From contig NZ_JALGQE010000001.1 in the NCBI RefSeq assembly GCF_022810405.1, positions 186,001-250,000 on the forward strand: a stretch of 64,000 nucleotides of DNA, given 5' to 3'. The DNA is from Rhodococcus sp. ARC_M5 (lineage in GTDB: Bacteria; Actinomycetota; Actinomycetes; Mycobacteriales; Mycobacteriaceae). This document shows, in pieces, positions 34,646-43,335 of the stretch. The notes under the pieces were generated by a model. The model searched no databases. It had not been told where the DNA came from and worked only from the letters and a program-made list of their open reading frames with translations. Made by a program: the position numbers and the translations under genes. Within the stretch, counting starts at the first letter, position 1, and the number at the start of each line of letters is the position of its first letter.

Positions 34646-35829
34646 CACGCCTCCTCGGTATCGGTCAGTCGGCGCACGACCGACCTCGCACGTCGATTCA
34701 CGTCGGCCACCACGTCGAGATTGGTACGCACCGCTGCCGCAACGGGCTTCGAGTACAGCAGTCGACGCCCACCGAGTGCTTCGATCAACCCCCAGGTGCG
34801 GTCGGAGGACGCCGCGACGCCGCGACGTCTGATCCCCAGAGCGTCACCGCCGCTCCACGCTGCGTCGGTGCTCGCGAGCCGGAGTGGATCCTTCAGCGCA
34901 CACACACCGGGAGGGTCACCGACCGTTCCCAGCACACTACGGGCCATGGCGTCGGCAATCGTGGTGAGACCTCGGCGGGGGTCGGGTACGAGCTCACGAA
35001 TCCGACTTTCCGACGTCGTCATCGTGTTGTGCAGCGAACCGACGAGATCCTCGGCGAGTCCGGCGGGAACCGGAATGATCTTTCCGATGACCTTGCCTGC
35101 GAGCGAGGTCGGCACCAGCGGCACCGGAACACCGATGCGCTGGAGACCGGCAGCTTCGACGTACGCGAACACCAGATCTCGATACGGCACCACATCCGGC
35201 CCACCGATGTCGTAGGAACCCGCGGGAACCGAGTCGGCGTCGGCGGACGCGAGCAGGTAGTGCAGCACGTCGTCGACGGCGATGGGCTGCACGGGCTCGG
35301 CGAGCCAGCTCGGCAGAGGCAGCACCGGCAGGCGGTCCGCCAGGTAGCGCAACATCTCGTACGACGTCGAACCTGCACCCAGGACGATGGCCGCTCTGAG
35401 CCAGACCAGCTCGACGCCGTCCACCGTCAGAGCCTCGCCGACGTCTGCCCGGCTCGCGAGATGCTCCGACAGGTGGTCGTCGTCGGGTACGAAACCGCCG
35501 AGGTACACGATTCGGCGTACTCCCGCCCGTGCGGCAGCCGCCGCGAACTGCTCGGCGGATCGCCGATCCTGCGCGCGATAATCGGACTCGCCGATGGCGT
35601 GCACGAGGTAATAGGCCACATCGATGTCACCGGATTCAGCCAACGCGGTAGCGCAGGACTGCTCGTCGGTGACGTCGAGCGATACTGCGGTGACGGAGTC
35701 GAAGAAGTCGAAGGTCCGCAGGTTGTCCGGTGTCCGGGAGCCGACCACGACCTCGGCCTCGTCGGCCAACAGAGCTGCCACCAACCGCGACCCGATGTAC
35801 CCGCTGGCACCGGTGACGAGAGCTCTCAT
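34645..35829 (-). CDS. NAD(P)-binding SDR/NmrA-like epimerase-type protein
   Basis: A 394-residue atypical or extended short-chain-dehydrogenase-like protein. The nucleotide-binding motif GASGYIGS (7-14) is at the N-terminus. YYLVHAIGES and RRIVYLGGFVPDD resemble the NmrA/complex-I-assembly subgroup, which often lacks catalytic residues. The C-terminal third (about 290-394) is an extra region of unknown role, with RRGVAASSDRTWGLIEALGG. The start at 35829 has TAGCCT 6 bases upstream. It is coupled to the membrane protease gene downstream. Confidence 0.78.
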   Translation of the reverse strand: MRALVTGASGYIGSRLVAALLADEAEVVVGSRTPDNLRTFDFFDSVTAVSLDVTDEQSCATALAESGDIDVAYYLVHAIGESDYRAQDRRSAEQFAAAAARAGVRRIVYLGGFVPDDDHLSEHLASRADVGEALTVDGVELVWLRAAIVLGAGSTSYEMLRYLADRLPVLPLPSWLAEPVQPIAVDDVLHYLLASADADSVPAGSYDIGGPDVVPYRDLVFAYVEAAGLQRIGVPVPLVPTSLAGKVIGKIIPVPAGLAEDLVGSLHNTMTTSESRIRELVPDPRRGLTTIADAMARSVLGTVGDPPGVCALKDPLRLASTDAAWSGGDALGIRRRGVAASSDRTWGLIEALGGRRLLYSKPVAAAVRTNLDVVADVNRRARSVVRRLTDTEEA

Positions 35830-35835
35830 GCTTCG

Positions 35836-35841
35836 AGGCTA
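35836..35841 (-). promoter_or_regulatory. -10 element for leaderless SDR-CPBP operon
   Basis: TAGCCT on the minus strand ends 6 bases before the ATG at 35829. Confidence 0.5.
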
Positions 35842-35883
35842 ACGGCACTCGAGGCGTTGTGTCGGTGTGGCATTGTCGCTCCT

Positions 35884-36489
35884 ATGGCTCTGGTCTTGGC
35901 AGGTGTGGTTCTCCCCGATCCCCTCGGTACCGAAACGGTGCTCCGACGAGGAGTCGCGGTCGCTCGGGCCGGTGCGGGCTGGATGCTCACCACGACCGCT
36001 TTCGCGCTTACCCTGCCCGGCCGAATCGAAGCACTGTTGACGCGTATTGAGATGTTGATGACACGCATCGATCACGTGATCGACTCCGCCGACGCCGTGG
36101 TCGCCCGCGTGCAGCGGACAACCGGGGCCGCGGACGAGGTGGTCGCGTCGGCGTCGGTCGCCTCGCACACCGCGCTGGAGCTGATCGAGTTGTTCGATCC
36201 CATCGCCAAGAAATCCGAACCCATGGCACGAAAGTTCGTCGACAACCTCTCCGAAGAGGAAGTCGACGCCGCGATCGCCATGGTCGATCAACTGCCCGGG
36301 CTCCTCGATCACATGGAAGCGCTGCTTCCCATTCTCGCCACGCTCGACACGGTGTCCCCCGAGATTCACGAGCTCCTCGGAGTCACCAAGGACGTTCGAC
36401 GCGCGGTCATCGGCATTCCAGGGTTCAAGTTCTTCCGCAATCGCGGCGAGGACAAGCTCGCCGACGAAGAACGCGACTCGGAGAACTAA
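35884..36489 (+). CDS. Conserved helical protein of unknown function
   Basis: A 201-residue protein I do not recognise by function. After a short N-terminal segment with a weak hydrophobic stretch (WMLTTTAFALTLPG, about 33-46), it has long heptad-like helices: IEALLTRIEMLMTRIDHVID, then further amphipathic segments around LIELFDPIAKKSEPMARKF. The C-terminal part has LLGVTKDVRRAVIGIPGFKF, then a charged tail. The layout suggests a coiled-coil protein that may touch the membrane. Similar actinobacterial proteins exist, some with misleading RuBisCO-type names. Its stop overlaps the stop of the convergent DUF1992 gene. Confidence 0.7.
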   Translation: MALVLAGVVLPDPLGTETVLRRGVAVARAGAGWMLTTTAFALTLPGRIEALLTRIEMLMTRIDHVIDSADAVVARVQRTTGAADEVVASASVASHTALELIELFDPIAKKSEPMARKFVDNLSEEEVDAAIAMVDQLPGLLDHMEALLPILATLDTVSPEIHELLGVTKDVRRAVIGIPGFKFFRNRGEDKLADEERDSEN

Positions 36490-37022
36490 CGCACTCGACC
36501 TCGGCGCTTCCGGACGATCTTCGCGCGCAGTCGTGTCCACCAGGACGGCGCATCCGAACCCGTCGCAGTCGTGGGTGTCGCGGCCGACTGCGAGCGATGC
36601 TCACGCTCCAGTCGGTCGACATCGGCGCGGTTGATCCGCCAGCTCTCCATCCACGTCTCGACATCGACCGGGCCCAGCGGCACGATCGGCGGCGTCGGGA
36701 ACCGGATCCAGTCGACGATGCGAGCGTTCAACTCGTCCAACACCTCTCGCGCCGAATCCTCGCGCCTGATACCGATCAGTGTCGACGGCAGCCGCTCGAT
36801 CTCCTTGCGTAGCTGCAGTGCGGTGGGCAGCAACGCATCGGCAGGCAGGTTCTCACGTTTCAAGTAACCGCGGACCCACCACAGCTCGTCTCCGGGATCG
36901 CCGACCGGGATCGGCTTGCCGGTGCCCTCGAGGCCCTCGAACGCACCGTTGTCCTGCGCCTCACGAATCTGCTTGTCCACCCAGGACTCGAACGTGACTC
37001 CTGGCTTCTTGCGTTCGGTCAC
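36486..37022 (-). CDS. DUF1992 (DnaJC28-like) protein
   Basis: A 178-residue protein with the DUF1992 domain in its first ~90 residues: WVDKQIREAQDNGAFEGLEG, then GKPIPVGDP. The same domain is found in the DnaJ homologue subfamily C member 28, but there is no J domain here. The C-terminal third is basic and Thr/Ser-rich, ending RKRRGRVR. Function is unknown. The GTG start at 37022 has TACAGT 7 bases upstream. Confidence 0.8.
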   Translation of the reverse strand: MTERKKPGVTFESWVDKQIREAQDNGAFEGLEGTGKPIPVGDPGDELWWVRGYLKRENLPADALLPTALQLRKEIERLPSTLIGIRREDSAREVLDELNARIVDWIRFPTPPIVPLGPVDVETWMESWRINRADVDRLEREHRSQSAATPTTATGSDAPSWWTRLRAKIVRKRRGRVR

Positions 37023-37029
37023 CCCATCG

Positions 37030-37035
37030 ACTGTA
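37030..37035 (-). promoter_or_regulatory. -10 element for leaderless DUF1992 gene
   Basis: TACAGT on the minus strand ends 7 bases before the GTG at 37022, downstream of a terminator hairpin of the preceding gene. Confidence 0.5.
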
Positions 37036-37080
37036 GATCCGGTGCCAGGCTCTGCGCCACGTCTGCCGCAAACACGACGA

Positions 37081-37109
37081 AGCCCCGACCCAGTGCGCGG
37101 GCCGGGGCT
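37081..37109 (-). terminator. Strong hairpin terminator
   Basis: AGCCCCGACCC / GGGCCGGGGCT, an 11-bp stem with one mismatch and a 7-base loop, 22 bases past the stop of the 83-residue gene and before the DUF1992 promoter. Confidence 0.65.
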
Positions 37110-37130
37110 GTCGTCGTACAGCGGTGCTGG

Positions 37131-37382
37131 TCAGCCGTACTCGGCGACCAATCGATCGAATTCTTCACGGTCGATGACCTGTGGCTCGTTGATGGCGAGC
37201 GCCTGCGCGTACTTGCTCGCCAGGTGGTAGTCGCGACCGAGTGGCCCATGCTCGGCATCGTCCTCGTCGGATTGGATGCTCGCGCCCGGAGGCACCTCGT
37301 TCTGCAGGCCATTGGTCTTGCTGCCGAGCAGAGCGTCGAGCTTCGCGGAAATCTTCTGCATGGTCTCTTGGTCGTCGGTCAT
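37131..37382 (-). CDS. Small acidic hypothetical protein
   Basis: An 83-residue acidic protein (TDDQETMQKISAKLDALLGS ... YHLASKYAQALAINEPQVID) with no membrane segment. I do not recognise a family. It is probably real: the codon pattern is consistent, a clear terminator follows it, and it is divergent from lhr with a 96-base gap. The upstream TACACC lies 7 bases before the ATG, near but not matching the leaderless pattern seen elsewhere. Confidence 0.6.
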   Translation of the reverse strand: MTDDQETMQKISAKLDALLGSKTNGLQNEVPPGASIQSDEDDAEHGPLGRDYHLASKYAQALAINEPQVIDREEFDRLVAEYG

Positions 37383-37478
37383 GGAATCGGTGTACCCGAA
37401 TCGCTCGAATCGACACCGTTCCGCGGCCGGGGAACTGCGTGAGGATTATCTGTCGGTGCCCGGGGGCATGATGATGGG

Positions 37479-40400
37479 ATGGCCAGGCACAGTACGGGCA
37501 CCGACGCCGCGAACGAGCTGTCGGTGATGAAGAAGCTGTCGCGGCCCACCCGTGAGTGGTTCACCGGAGCCTTTCCAGCTCCTACGTCCGCGCAATTGGG
37601 CGCGTGGTCGTCGATCTCGAGCGGTTCACATACCCTCGTGGTCGCTCCGACGGGTTCGGGTAAGACGCTCTCGGCCTTCCTGTGGGCCTTGGACGAGCTG
37701 GCGCAACTGGGCGCGGACAGCACCCGCAAGACCAAGGTCCTCTACATCTCGCCGCTCAAGGCTCTGGCAGTGGACGTCGAGCGCAACCTGCGAGCTCCTC
37801 TCGTCGGCATCACCCAGACCGCCAAGCGCCTCGGGCTGAACCCACCCGAGATCTCGGTCGGAGTGCGATCCGGCGACACCAGCGCTGCCGACCGCCGGAA
37901 CATGATCAAGACTCCCCCGGACATCCTGATCACCACTCCGGAATCACTGTTCCTCATGCTCACCTCGGCTGCCCGCGACATCCTCGCCGAGGTCGACACC
38001 GTGATCGTCGACGAGGTACACGCCGTTGCAGGCACCAAACGTGGCGCGCACCTCGCGGTGTCCCTCGAGCGGCTCGACGCGATGCTGGACAAGCCTGCCC
38101 AGCGCATCGGCTTGTCGGCGACGGTGCGCCCCCACGAAGAAGTGGGCCGCTTCCTGGCCGGCGCAGCCCCCATCGAGATCGTCGCCCCGCCCGCTCCGAA
38201 GACCTTCGACCTGACGGTTCAGGTGCCCGTGGAGGACATGACCGAACTGGGCGTGAGCGACCCGAATGCCGACACCTCCGCCGCTCCCCCGGCTCAGGGA
38301 TCGATCTGGCCGCACGTCGAGGAGAAGATGGTCGATCTCATCCTCGAGCACAAGTCGTGCATCGTGTTCGCCAATTCTCGTCGTCTTGCCGAACGACTGA
38401 CCGCGCGGCTCAACGAGGTCTACGCCGAGCGGATCGGCGGCGAGGTGGCGACCGAACACAAGCCGCCGTCCCAGGTCGGTACCGCATCCGACGTCAACCA
38501 CGGTGCCGATCCCCTGCTGGCCCGAGCCCATCACGGCAGTGTCAGCAAGGATCAGCGTGCGCTGATCGAAGACGATCTCAAGACCGGCAGGCTGCGCTGC
38601 GTCGTCGCCACCAGCAGCCTCGAACTCGGAATCGACATGGGCGCAGTCGATCTGGTCGTCCAGGTCGAAGCACCACCATCGGTGGCGAGTGGGTTGCAAC
38701 GCGTCGGACGCGCGGGCCATCAGGTCGGCGAGATTTCCAAGGGCGTGCTGTTCCCCAAGCACCGCACCGACCTGATCCACTGCGCCGTGACCGTCGAACG
38801 CATGACGTCGGGCAAGATCGAGGCCCTCTTCGTCCCGGCCAATCCCCTCGACGTCCTCGCCCAGCAGACCGTCGCGGCGTGCGCACTCGAACCCATCGAC
38901 GCCGAGGACTGGTTCGAATCAGTTCGTCGCACCGGCAGTTTCGCCACTCTGCCTCGTTCGGCGTACGAGTCGACCCTCGACCTGCTCTCGGGTCGCTACC
39001 CCTCGGACGAGTTCGCGGAACTGCGGCCGCGGCTGGTGTGGGATCGCGACGCGAACACTCTCACCGGCCGTCCCGGCTCGCAACGGCTGGCCGTCACCTC
39101 CGGTGGCACCATCCCCGACCGCGGCCTGTTCACCGTGTACATGGTGGGCGAAAAGCAGTCCAGGGTGGGCGAACTCGACGAGGAGATGGTCTACGAATCG
39201 CGAGTGGGCGACGTGTTCGCTCTCGGTGCCACCAGTTGGCGAATCGAGGAGATCACCCACGATCGGGTGCTCGTCAGCCCGGCGTACGGCCAACCCGGAC
39301 GGCTCCCCTTCTGGCACGGCGACGGACTGGGCCGGCCGGCCGAACTGGGTCAAGCTCTGGGCGAGTTCCTGCGAAGCACCACCGATCGCAGCAACTTGGC
39401 CGAGCGGCTGAGCTCCGACGGTCTCGACGCCAACGCCGTGAACAACCTCATCGCCCTGCTCGACGAGCAACTTGAGGCCACCGGCCAGCTCCCCACCGAC
39501 AAGACGATGATCGTCGAGCGGTTCCGCGACGAACTGGGCGACTGGCGGCTCGTGCTGCATTCCACCTACGGCCAGCAGGTGCATGCGCCGTGGGCGCTAG
39601 CGGTCGGCGCGAGGCTGATCGAGAGATACGGCATCGACGCCGCCCCCACCGCATCCGACGACGGCATCATCGTCCGGCTCCCCGATACCGACGATCAGCC
39701 GCCCGGCGCGGAACTGTTCGTGTTCGAGCGCGACGAGATCGCAGACATCGTCACCGAGCAGGTCGGCGGGTCGGCCTTGTTCGCATCGCGATTCCGCGAA
39801 TGTGCCGCGCGGGCACTGCTACTCCCCCGCCGCAACCCGGGTAAACGAGCGCCGCTGTGGCAGCAGCGCCAGCGTTCGGCTCAGCTGCTCGACGTGGCAC
39901 GCAAGTACCCGACGTTCCCGATCCTGCTCGAGACCGTCCGCGAATGCCTCCAGGACGTCTACGACCTCCCCGCCCTCGAAGACATCCTGGCCAGAATCGG
40001 TCGGCGCCAAATCAGGATCGTCGACGTCGAGACACCATCGCCGTCACCGTTCGCCAATTCGCTGCTGTTCAACTACGTCGGCGCATTCATGTACGAGGGC
40101 GACAGCCCCCTGGCCGAACGCCGGGCCGCCGCACTGTCGCTCGACTCCGCGCTTCTCGCCGAGCTACTCGGACGCGTCGAACTGCGAGAACTGCTCGACG
40201 ACAGTGTCATCACCACCACCGAACTCGAACTACAGCGCCTCCCCGAGGACCGCCACGCCAAGGACATCGAAGGTGTCGCAGACCTCCTGCGACTGCTCGG
40301 TCCGCTGACCGTCGACGAAGTCGGCCTCCGAACCGACGGCGACGAATACCCGCAGTGGCTCACCGAACTCGCCGATGCCAAAAGGGCAATGGAGGTCTCG

Positions 40401-42056
40401 TTCGCCGGCCAGAACTGGTGGACGGCGATCGAGGACGCCGCTCGGCTACGCGACGCGTTGGGCGTCCCGCTCCCGATCGGCACCCCGGCCGCCTTCATCG
40501 AACCCGTCGACGACCCGCTGGTCGACCTGATCAGCCGGTACGCCCGAACGCACGGGCCGTTCACCCTCGACGACGCCGCGGCGCGATTCGGCGTCGGTAC
40601 CGCCGTGGTACGGGACGTCCTGCGCAGACTGGCCGTCGACAAACGAGTCGTCGAAGGCGAATTCCGTCCCGGCGCAACGGGTAGCGAATGGTGCGACGCC
40701 GAGGTCCTCCGGCGTCTACGCCGTCGCTCACTCGCTGCTGCTCGGCAGGAAGTCGAACCCGTCTCCACCGCCACCCTCGGCCGCTTCCTGCCGGCGTGGC
40801 AGCACGTGGACAGCCGACGCCTCAGCGGAATCGACGGCGTCGCGACCGTGATCGAACAGCTTGCGGGCGTGCCTGTTCCGGCGTCGGCCTGGGAATCTCT
40901 CGTCCTCTCCTCGCGGGTGACCGACTACAGCCCGGCGATGCTCGACGAACTCACCTCCACCGGTGAGGTGTTGTGGTCGGGACACGGCGCGATCTCGTCC
41001 AAGGACGGCTGGGTGAGCCTGCACATGGCCGACACCGCCCCGCTCACCCTCGTGCCTGCAGCCGAATCCGACCTGTCGGAGTTGCAGATTCGCATACAGG
41101 ACGCCGTCGCGGGCGGCGGCGCGTACTTCTTCCGGCAGCTCTCCGACACCGTCGGCAGTACCGACGACACCGCCCTGCAGGCTGCACTGTGGGAGTTGGT
41201 GTGGGCGGGCCGTCTGAGCAACGACACGTTCGCTCCGCTGCGCGCCCTGTTGAACTCCACGACCACCCGCTCGGCCCCGAGTCATAGAGCACCTCGTCGT
41301 ACGCCGCGGTTGCGCTCGTACCGGCAGTTCGAGCGCCCTGCTCTTCCGACCCGCACCGGTCCGCCGACTGCGGGTGGACGATGGTCACGATTACCCGAAC
41401 TCGAACCCGACCTCACCGTCCGCGCCCATGCGACCGCCGACGTACTGCTCGAACGCTACGGCGTGGTGACCCGCGGTTCGGTGATGAACGAGGGTGTGCC
41501 GGGCGGGTTCGCCACGATGTACAAGGTGCTCACCGGATTCGAGGATTCCGGCCGCTGCCGTCGCGGCTATTTCGTCGATTCACTCGGCGGTGCGCAGTTC
41601 TCCACGTCCGACGTGGTCGACCGGCTACGCAGCTACGACGAACCGAAGAAGAATTCCAGCGCTGTGGTGCTCGCGTCGTGCGATCCGGCCAACCCCTACG
41701 GCGGAGCACTGCCCTGGCCGAAGGCCGGCAGCGGCGAGGTCGGTGTCGGAGAGAAGCCGGACGAGACGACGAAGCATCGCCCGGGTCGCAAAGCCGGCGC
41801 ACTGGTCGTACTCGTCCGAGGCGAATTGACGATGTTCGTCGAACGCGGCGGAAAGTCGGTGCTGACGTTCGGTGAAAATGCCGAGGACGTCGGCGCTGCG
41901 GCAACCGCATTGGCGGCCACCGTTCGACGCGGCGGTGTCGACAAGTTGCTCGTCGAGCGGATAAACGGTCACGACATCCACGGCACGGATTTCTCCAGGA
42001 CCCTGACCGAAGCAGGTTTCTCGGCAACACCACGAGGGCTTCGCTTACGCCGCTGA
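37479..42056 (+). CDS. lhr: Lhr-type DEAH-like ATP-dependent helicase
   Basis: A 1525-residue superfamily 2 helicase, the long Lhr of actinobacteria (M. tuberculosis Lhr is about 1513 residues). It translocates 3' to 5' on single-stranded DNA and is linked to DNA repair. The N-terminal helicase core has Walker A APTGSGKT (56-63), Walker B DEVH (178-181), SAT in LSATVRPHEE, and motif VI QRVGRAGHQ. A winged-helix domain and the large Lhr C-terminal domain (from about residue 850) follow. The nei2 gene follows 45 bases later, as in mycobacteria (Rv3296-Rv3297), which supports a shared repair role. Confidence 0.93.
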   Translation: MARHSTGTDAANELSVMKKLSRPTREWFTGAFPAPTSAQLGAWSSISSGSHTLVVAPTGSGKTLSAFLWALDELAQLGADSTRKTKVLYISPLKALAVDVERNLRAPLVGITQTAKRLGLNPPEISVGVRSGDTSAADRRNMIKTPPDILITTPESLFLMLTSAARDILAEVDTVIVDEVHAVAGTKRGAHLAVSLERLDAMLDKPAQRIGLSATVRPHEEVGRFLAGAAPIEIVAPPAPKTFDLTVQVPVEDMTELGVSDPNADTSAAPPAQGSIWPHVEEKMVDLILEHKSCIVFANSRRLAERLTARLNEVYAERIGGEVATEHKPPSQVGTASDVNHGADPLLARAHHGSVSKDQRALIEDDLKTGRLRCVVATSSLELGIDMGAVDLVVQVEAPPSVASGLQRVGRAGHQVGEISKGVLFPKHRTDLIHCAVTVERMTSGKIEALFVPANPLDVLAQQTVAACALEPIDAEDWFESVRRTGSFATLPRSAYESTLDLLSGRYPSDEFAELRPRLVWDRDANTLTGRPGSQRLAVTSGGTIPDRGLFTVYMVGEKQSRVGELDEEMVYESRVGDVFALGATSWRIEEITHDRVLVSPAYGQPGRLPFWHGDGLGRPAELGQALGEFLRSTTDRSNLAERLSSDGLDANAVNNLIALLDEQLEATGQLPTDKTMIVERFRDELGDWRLVLHSTYGQQVHAPWALAVGARLIERYGIDAAPTASDDGIIVRLPDTDDQPPGAELFVFERDEIADIVTEQVGGSALFASRFRECAARALLLPRRNPGKRAPLWQQRQRSAQLLDVARKYPTFPILLETVRECLQDVYDLPALEDILARIGRRQIRIVDVETPSPSPFANSLLFNYVGAFMYEGDSPLAERRAAALSLDSALLAELLGRVELRELLDDSVITTTELELQRLPEDRHAKDIEGVADLLRLLGPLTVDEVGLRTDGDEYPQWLTELADAKRAMEVSFAGQNWWTAIEDAARLRDALGVPLPIGTPAAFIEPVDDPLVDLISRYARTHGPFTLDDAAARFGVGTAVVRDVLRRLAVDKRVVEGEFRPGATGSEWCDAEVLRRLRRRSLAAARQEVEPVSTATLGRFLPAWQHVDSRRLSGIDGVATVIEQLAGVPVPASAWESLVLSSRVTDYSPAMLDELTSTGEVLWSGHGAISSKDGWVSLHMADTAPLTLVPAAESDLSELQIRIQDAVAGGGAYFFRQLSDTVGSTDDTALQAALWELVWAGRLSNDTFAPLRALLNSTTTRSAPSHRAPRRTPRLRSYRQFERPALPTRTGPPTAGGRWSRLPELEPDLTVRAHATADVLLERYGVVTRGSVMNEGVPGGFATMYKVLTGFEDSGRCRRGYFVDSLGGAQFSTSDVVDRLRSYDEPKKNSSAVVLASCDPANPYGGALPWPKAGSGEVGVGEKPDETTKHRPGRKAGALVVLVRGELTMFVERGGKSVLTFGENAEDVGAAATALAATVRRGGVDKLLVERINGHDIHGTDFSRTLTEAGFSATPRGLRLRR

Positions 42057-42101
42057 ATCATCCGTGACCGACGAAGAACAGCAGAGAGGACACCAACTCC
42101 G

Positions 42102-42875
42102 ATGCCCGAGGGCGATACCGTCTGGCGCGCAGCCAACACCCTGCGCGCCGCGCTGGAGGGCCAGCAGCTCACCACCTGCGACATTCGCGTACCCCGTTAC
42201 GCCACAGTCGACTTCACCGGCGAGACCGTCGACTCCGTTGCCTCACGCGGGAAGCATCTGCTGATTCGAGTGGGCGGCTACTCCATCCATTCGCATCTGA
42301 AGATGGAGGGCACCTGGCACGTCTACGCACCCGGCGCTCGGTGGCGTCGCCCGGCATTCCAGGCGCGCATCATCTTGAACACCGCGAACGCGCAGGCCAT
42401 CGGGTTCGAGCTCGGAGTGCTCGACATCATCGAGGACGAGGAGGAGGCCGTCGGATACCTCGGACCGGACCTGCTCGGTACGGACTGGGACCCCGACGTC
42501 GCTCTGTCCAGGCTGGCATCGGATCCGGCCCGGCCGATAGGGCTCGCACTGCTCGATCAACGCAACATCGCCGGGCTCGGCAATGTCTATCGCAACGAGA
42601 TCTGTTTTCTGCGCGGAATCGACCCTCGCACACCGGTCGGCGACGCCGGCGACCTGAAGAAGACGATCGACCTGTCCTATCGATTGATCATGGCCAACAA
42701 GGATCGAAACCAGCGCGTCACTACCGGGGATCGGCGCCCGGGCCGACACTTCTGGGTGTACGGGCGCGAGAACAAGCCGTGTCGACGCTGTGGAAACACC
42801 ATCGAATTCGGTCTGATCGGTGACAACCCGCTCGAGGAACGGCAGATCTATCACTGCCCGCACTGTCAGAACTGA
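42102..42875 (+). CDS. nei2: Fpg/Nei-family DNA glycosylase (Nei2)
   Basis: A 257-residue base-excision repair glycosylase/AP lyase. The mature N-terminus Pro2 (Schiff-base nucleophile) and Glu3 are present in MPEGDTVWRAA. The helix-two-turn-helix region holds LLDQRNIAGLGNVYRNEICF. The zinc finger uses C227, C230, C252 and C255 (CRRCGN ... CPHCQN). It is the endonuclease VIII type, excising oxidised pyrimidines. It is located directly after lhr, probably in one operon. Confidence 0.92.
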   Translation: MPEGDTVWRAANTLRAALEGQQLTTCDIRVPRYATVDFTGETVDSVASRGKHLLIRVGGYSIHSHLKMEGTWHVYAPGARWRRPAFQARIILNTANAQAIGFELGVLDIIEDEEEAVGYLGPDLLGTDWDPDVALSRLASDPARPIGLALLDQRNIAGLGNVYRNEICFLRGIDPRTPVGDAGDLKKTIDLSYRLIMANKDRNQRVTTGDRRPGRHFWVYGRENKPCRRCGNTIEFGLIGDNPLEERQIYHCPHCQN

Positions 42876-42984
42876 GGTGTGGCGAGAACGTCCGGTCCAT
42901 GGTGTCCTTTTCGACGAACCCCGTTCGTCCTTCGTGTGTAGGTCGGCGAACGGCGCCGACCACGACGATTCTCAGGAGCTCACC

Positions 42985-43335
42985 ATGACCGCATACGCAG
43001 CCATCGTCTACACCCATGATGCCGACTGGACCTCACCCGACGTGGCGGAAGAGATGGCCGAATACGGTGCATTCAGTGCCGCGGCCGGACCCGCGATCAT
43101 CGGCGGCGCGGTACTTCACCCCACGTCGACCGCCACCACGGTGCGTGTGTCGGGTGGGAAGGGCGGCGACGTCCTGACGACGGACGGTCCGTTCGCCGAA
43201 GCAAAAGAGGTACTCGCGGGGTTCTTCCTTCTCGAGGCACAGAACCTTGACGCGGCAATTGCATTGGCAGCACAGATCCCCGCGGCGTGGAACGGAGCAA
43301 TCGAAGTGCGGCCGATCATCCCGATGGCTCGGTGA
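42985..43335 (+). CDS. YCII/DGPF-family protein
   Basis: A 116-residue YCII-related protein with the DGPF signature (TTDGPFAEAKE, DGPF 67-70). Proteins of this family are nearly always encoded beside ECF42-group sigma factors, as here, where the sigma gene starts on its stop codon (GTGA). CAGGAG precedes the ATG. The family is a ferredoxin-like fold of unproven activity, probably controlled by or working with the sigma factor. Confidence 0.85.
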   Translation: MTAYAAIVYTHDADWTSPDVAEEMAEYGAFSAAAGPAIIGGAVLHPTSTATTVRVSGGKGGDVLTTDGPFAEAKEVLAGFFLLEAQNLDAAIALAAQIPAAWNGAIEVRPIIPMAR

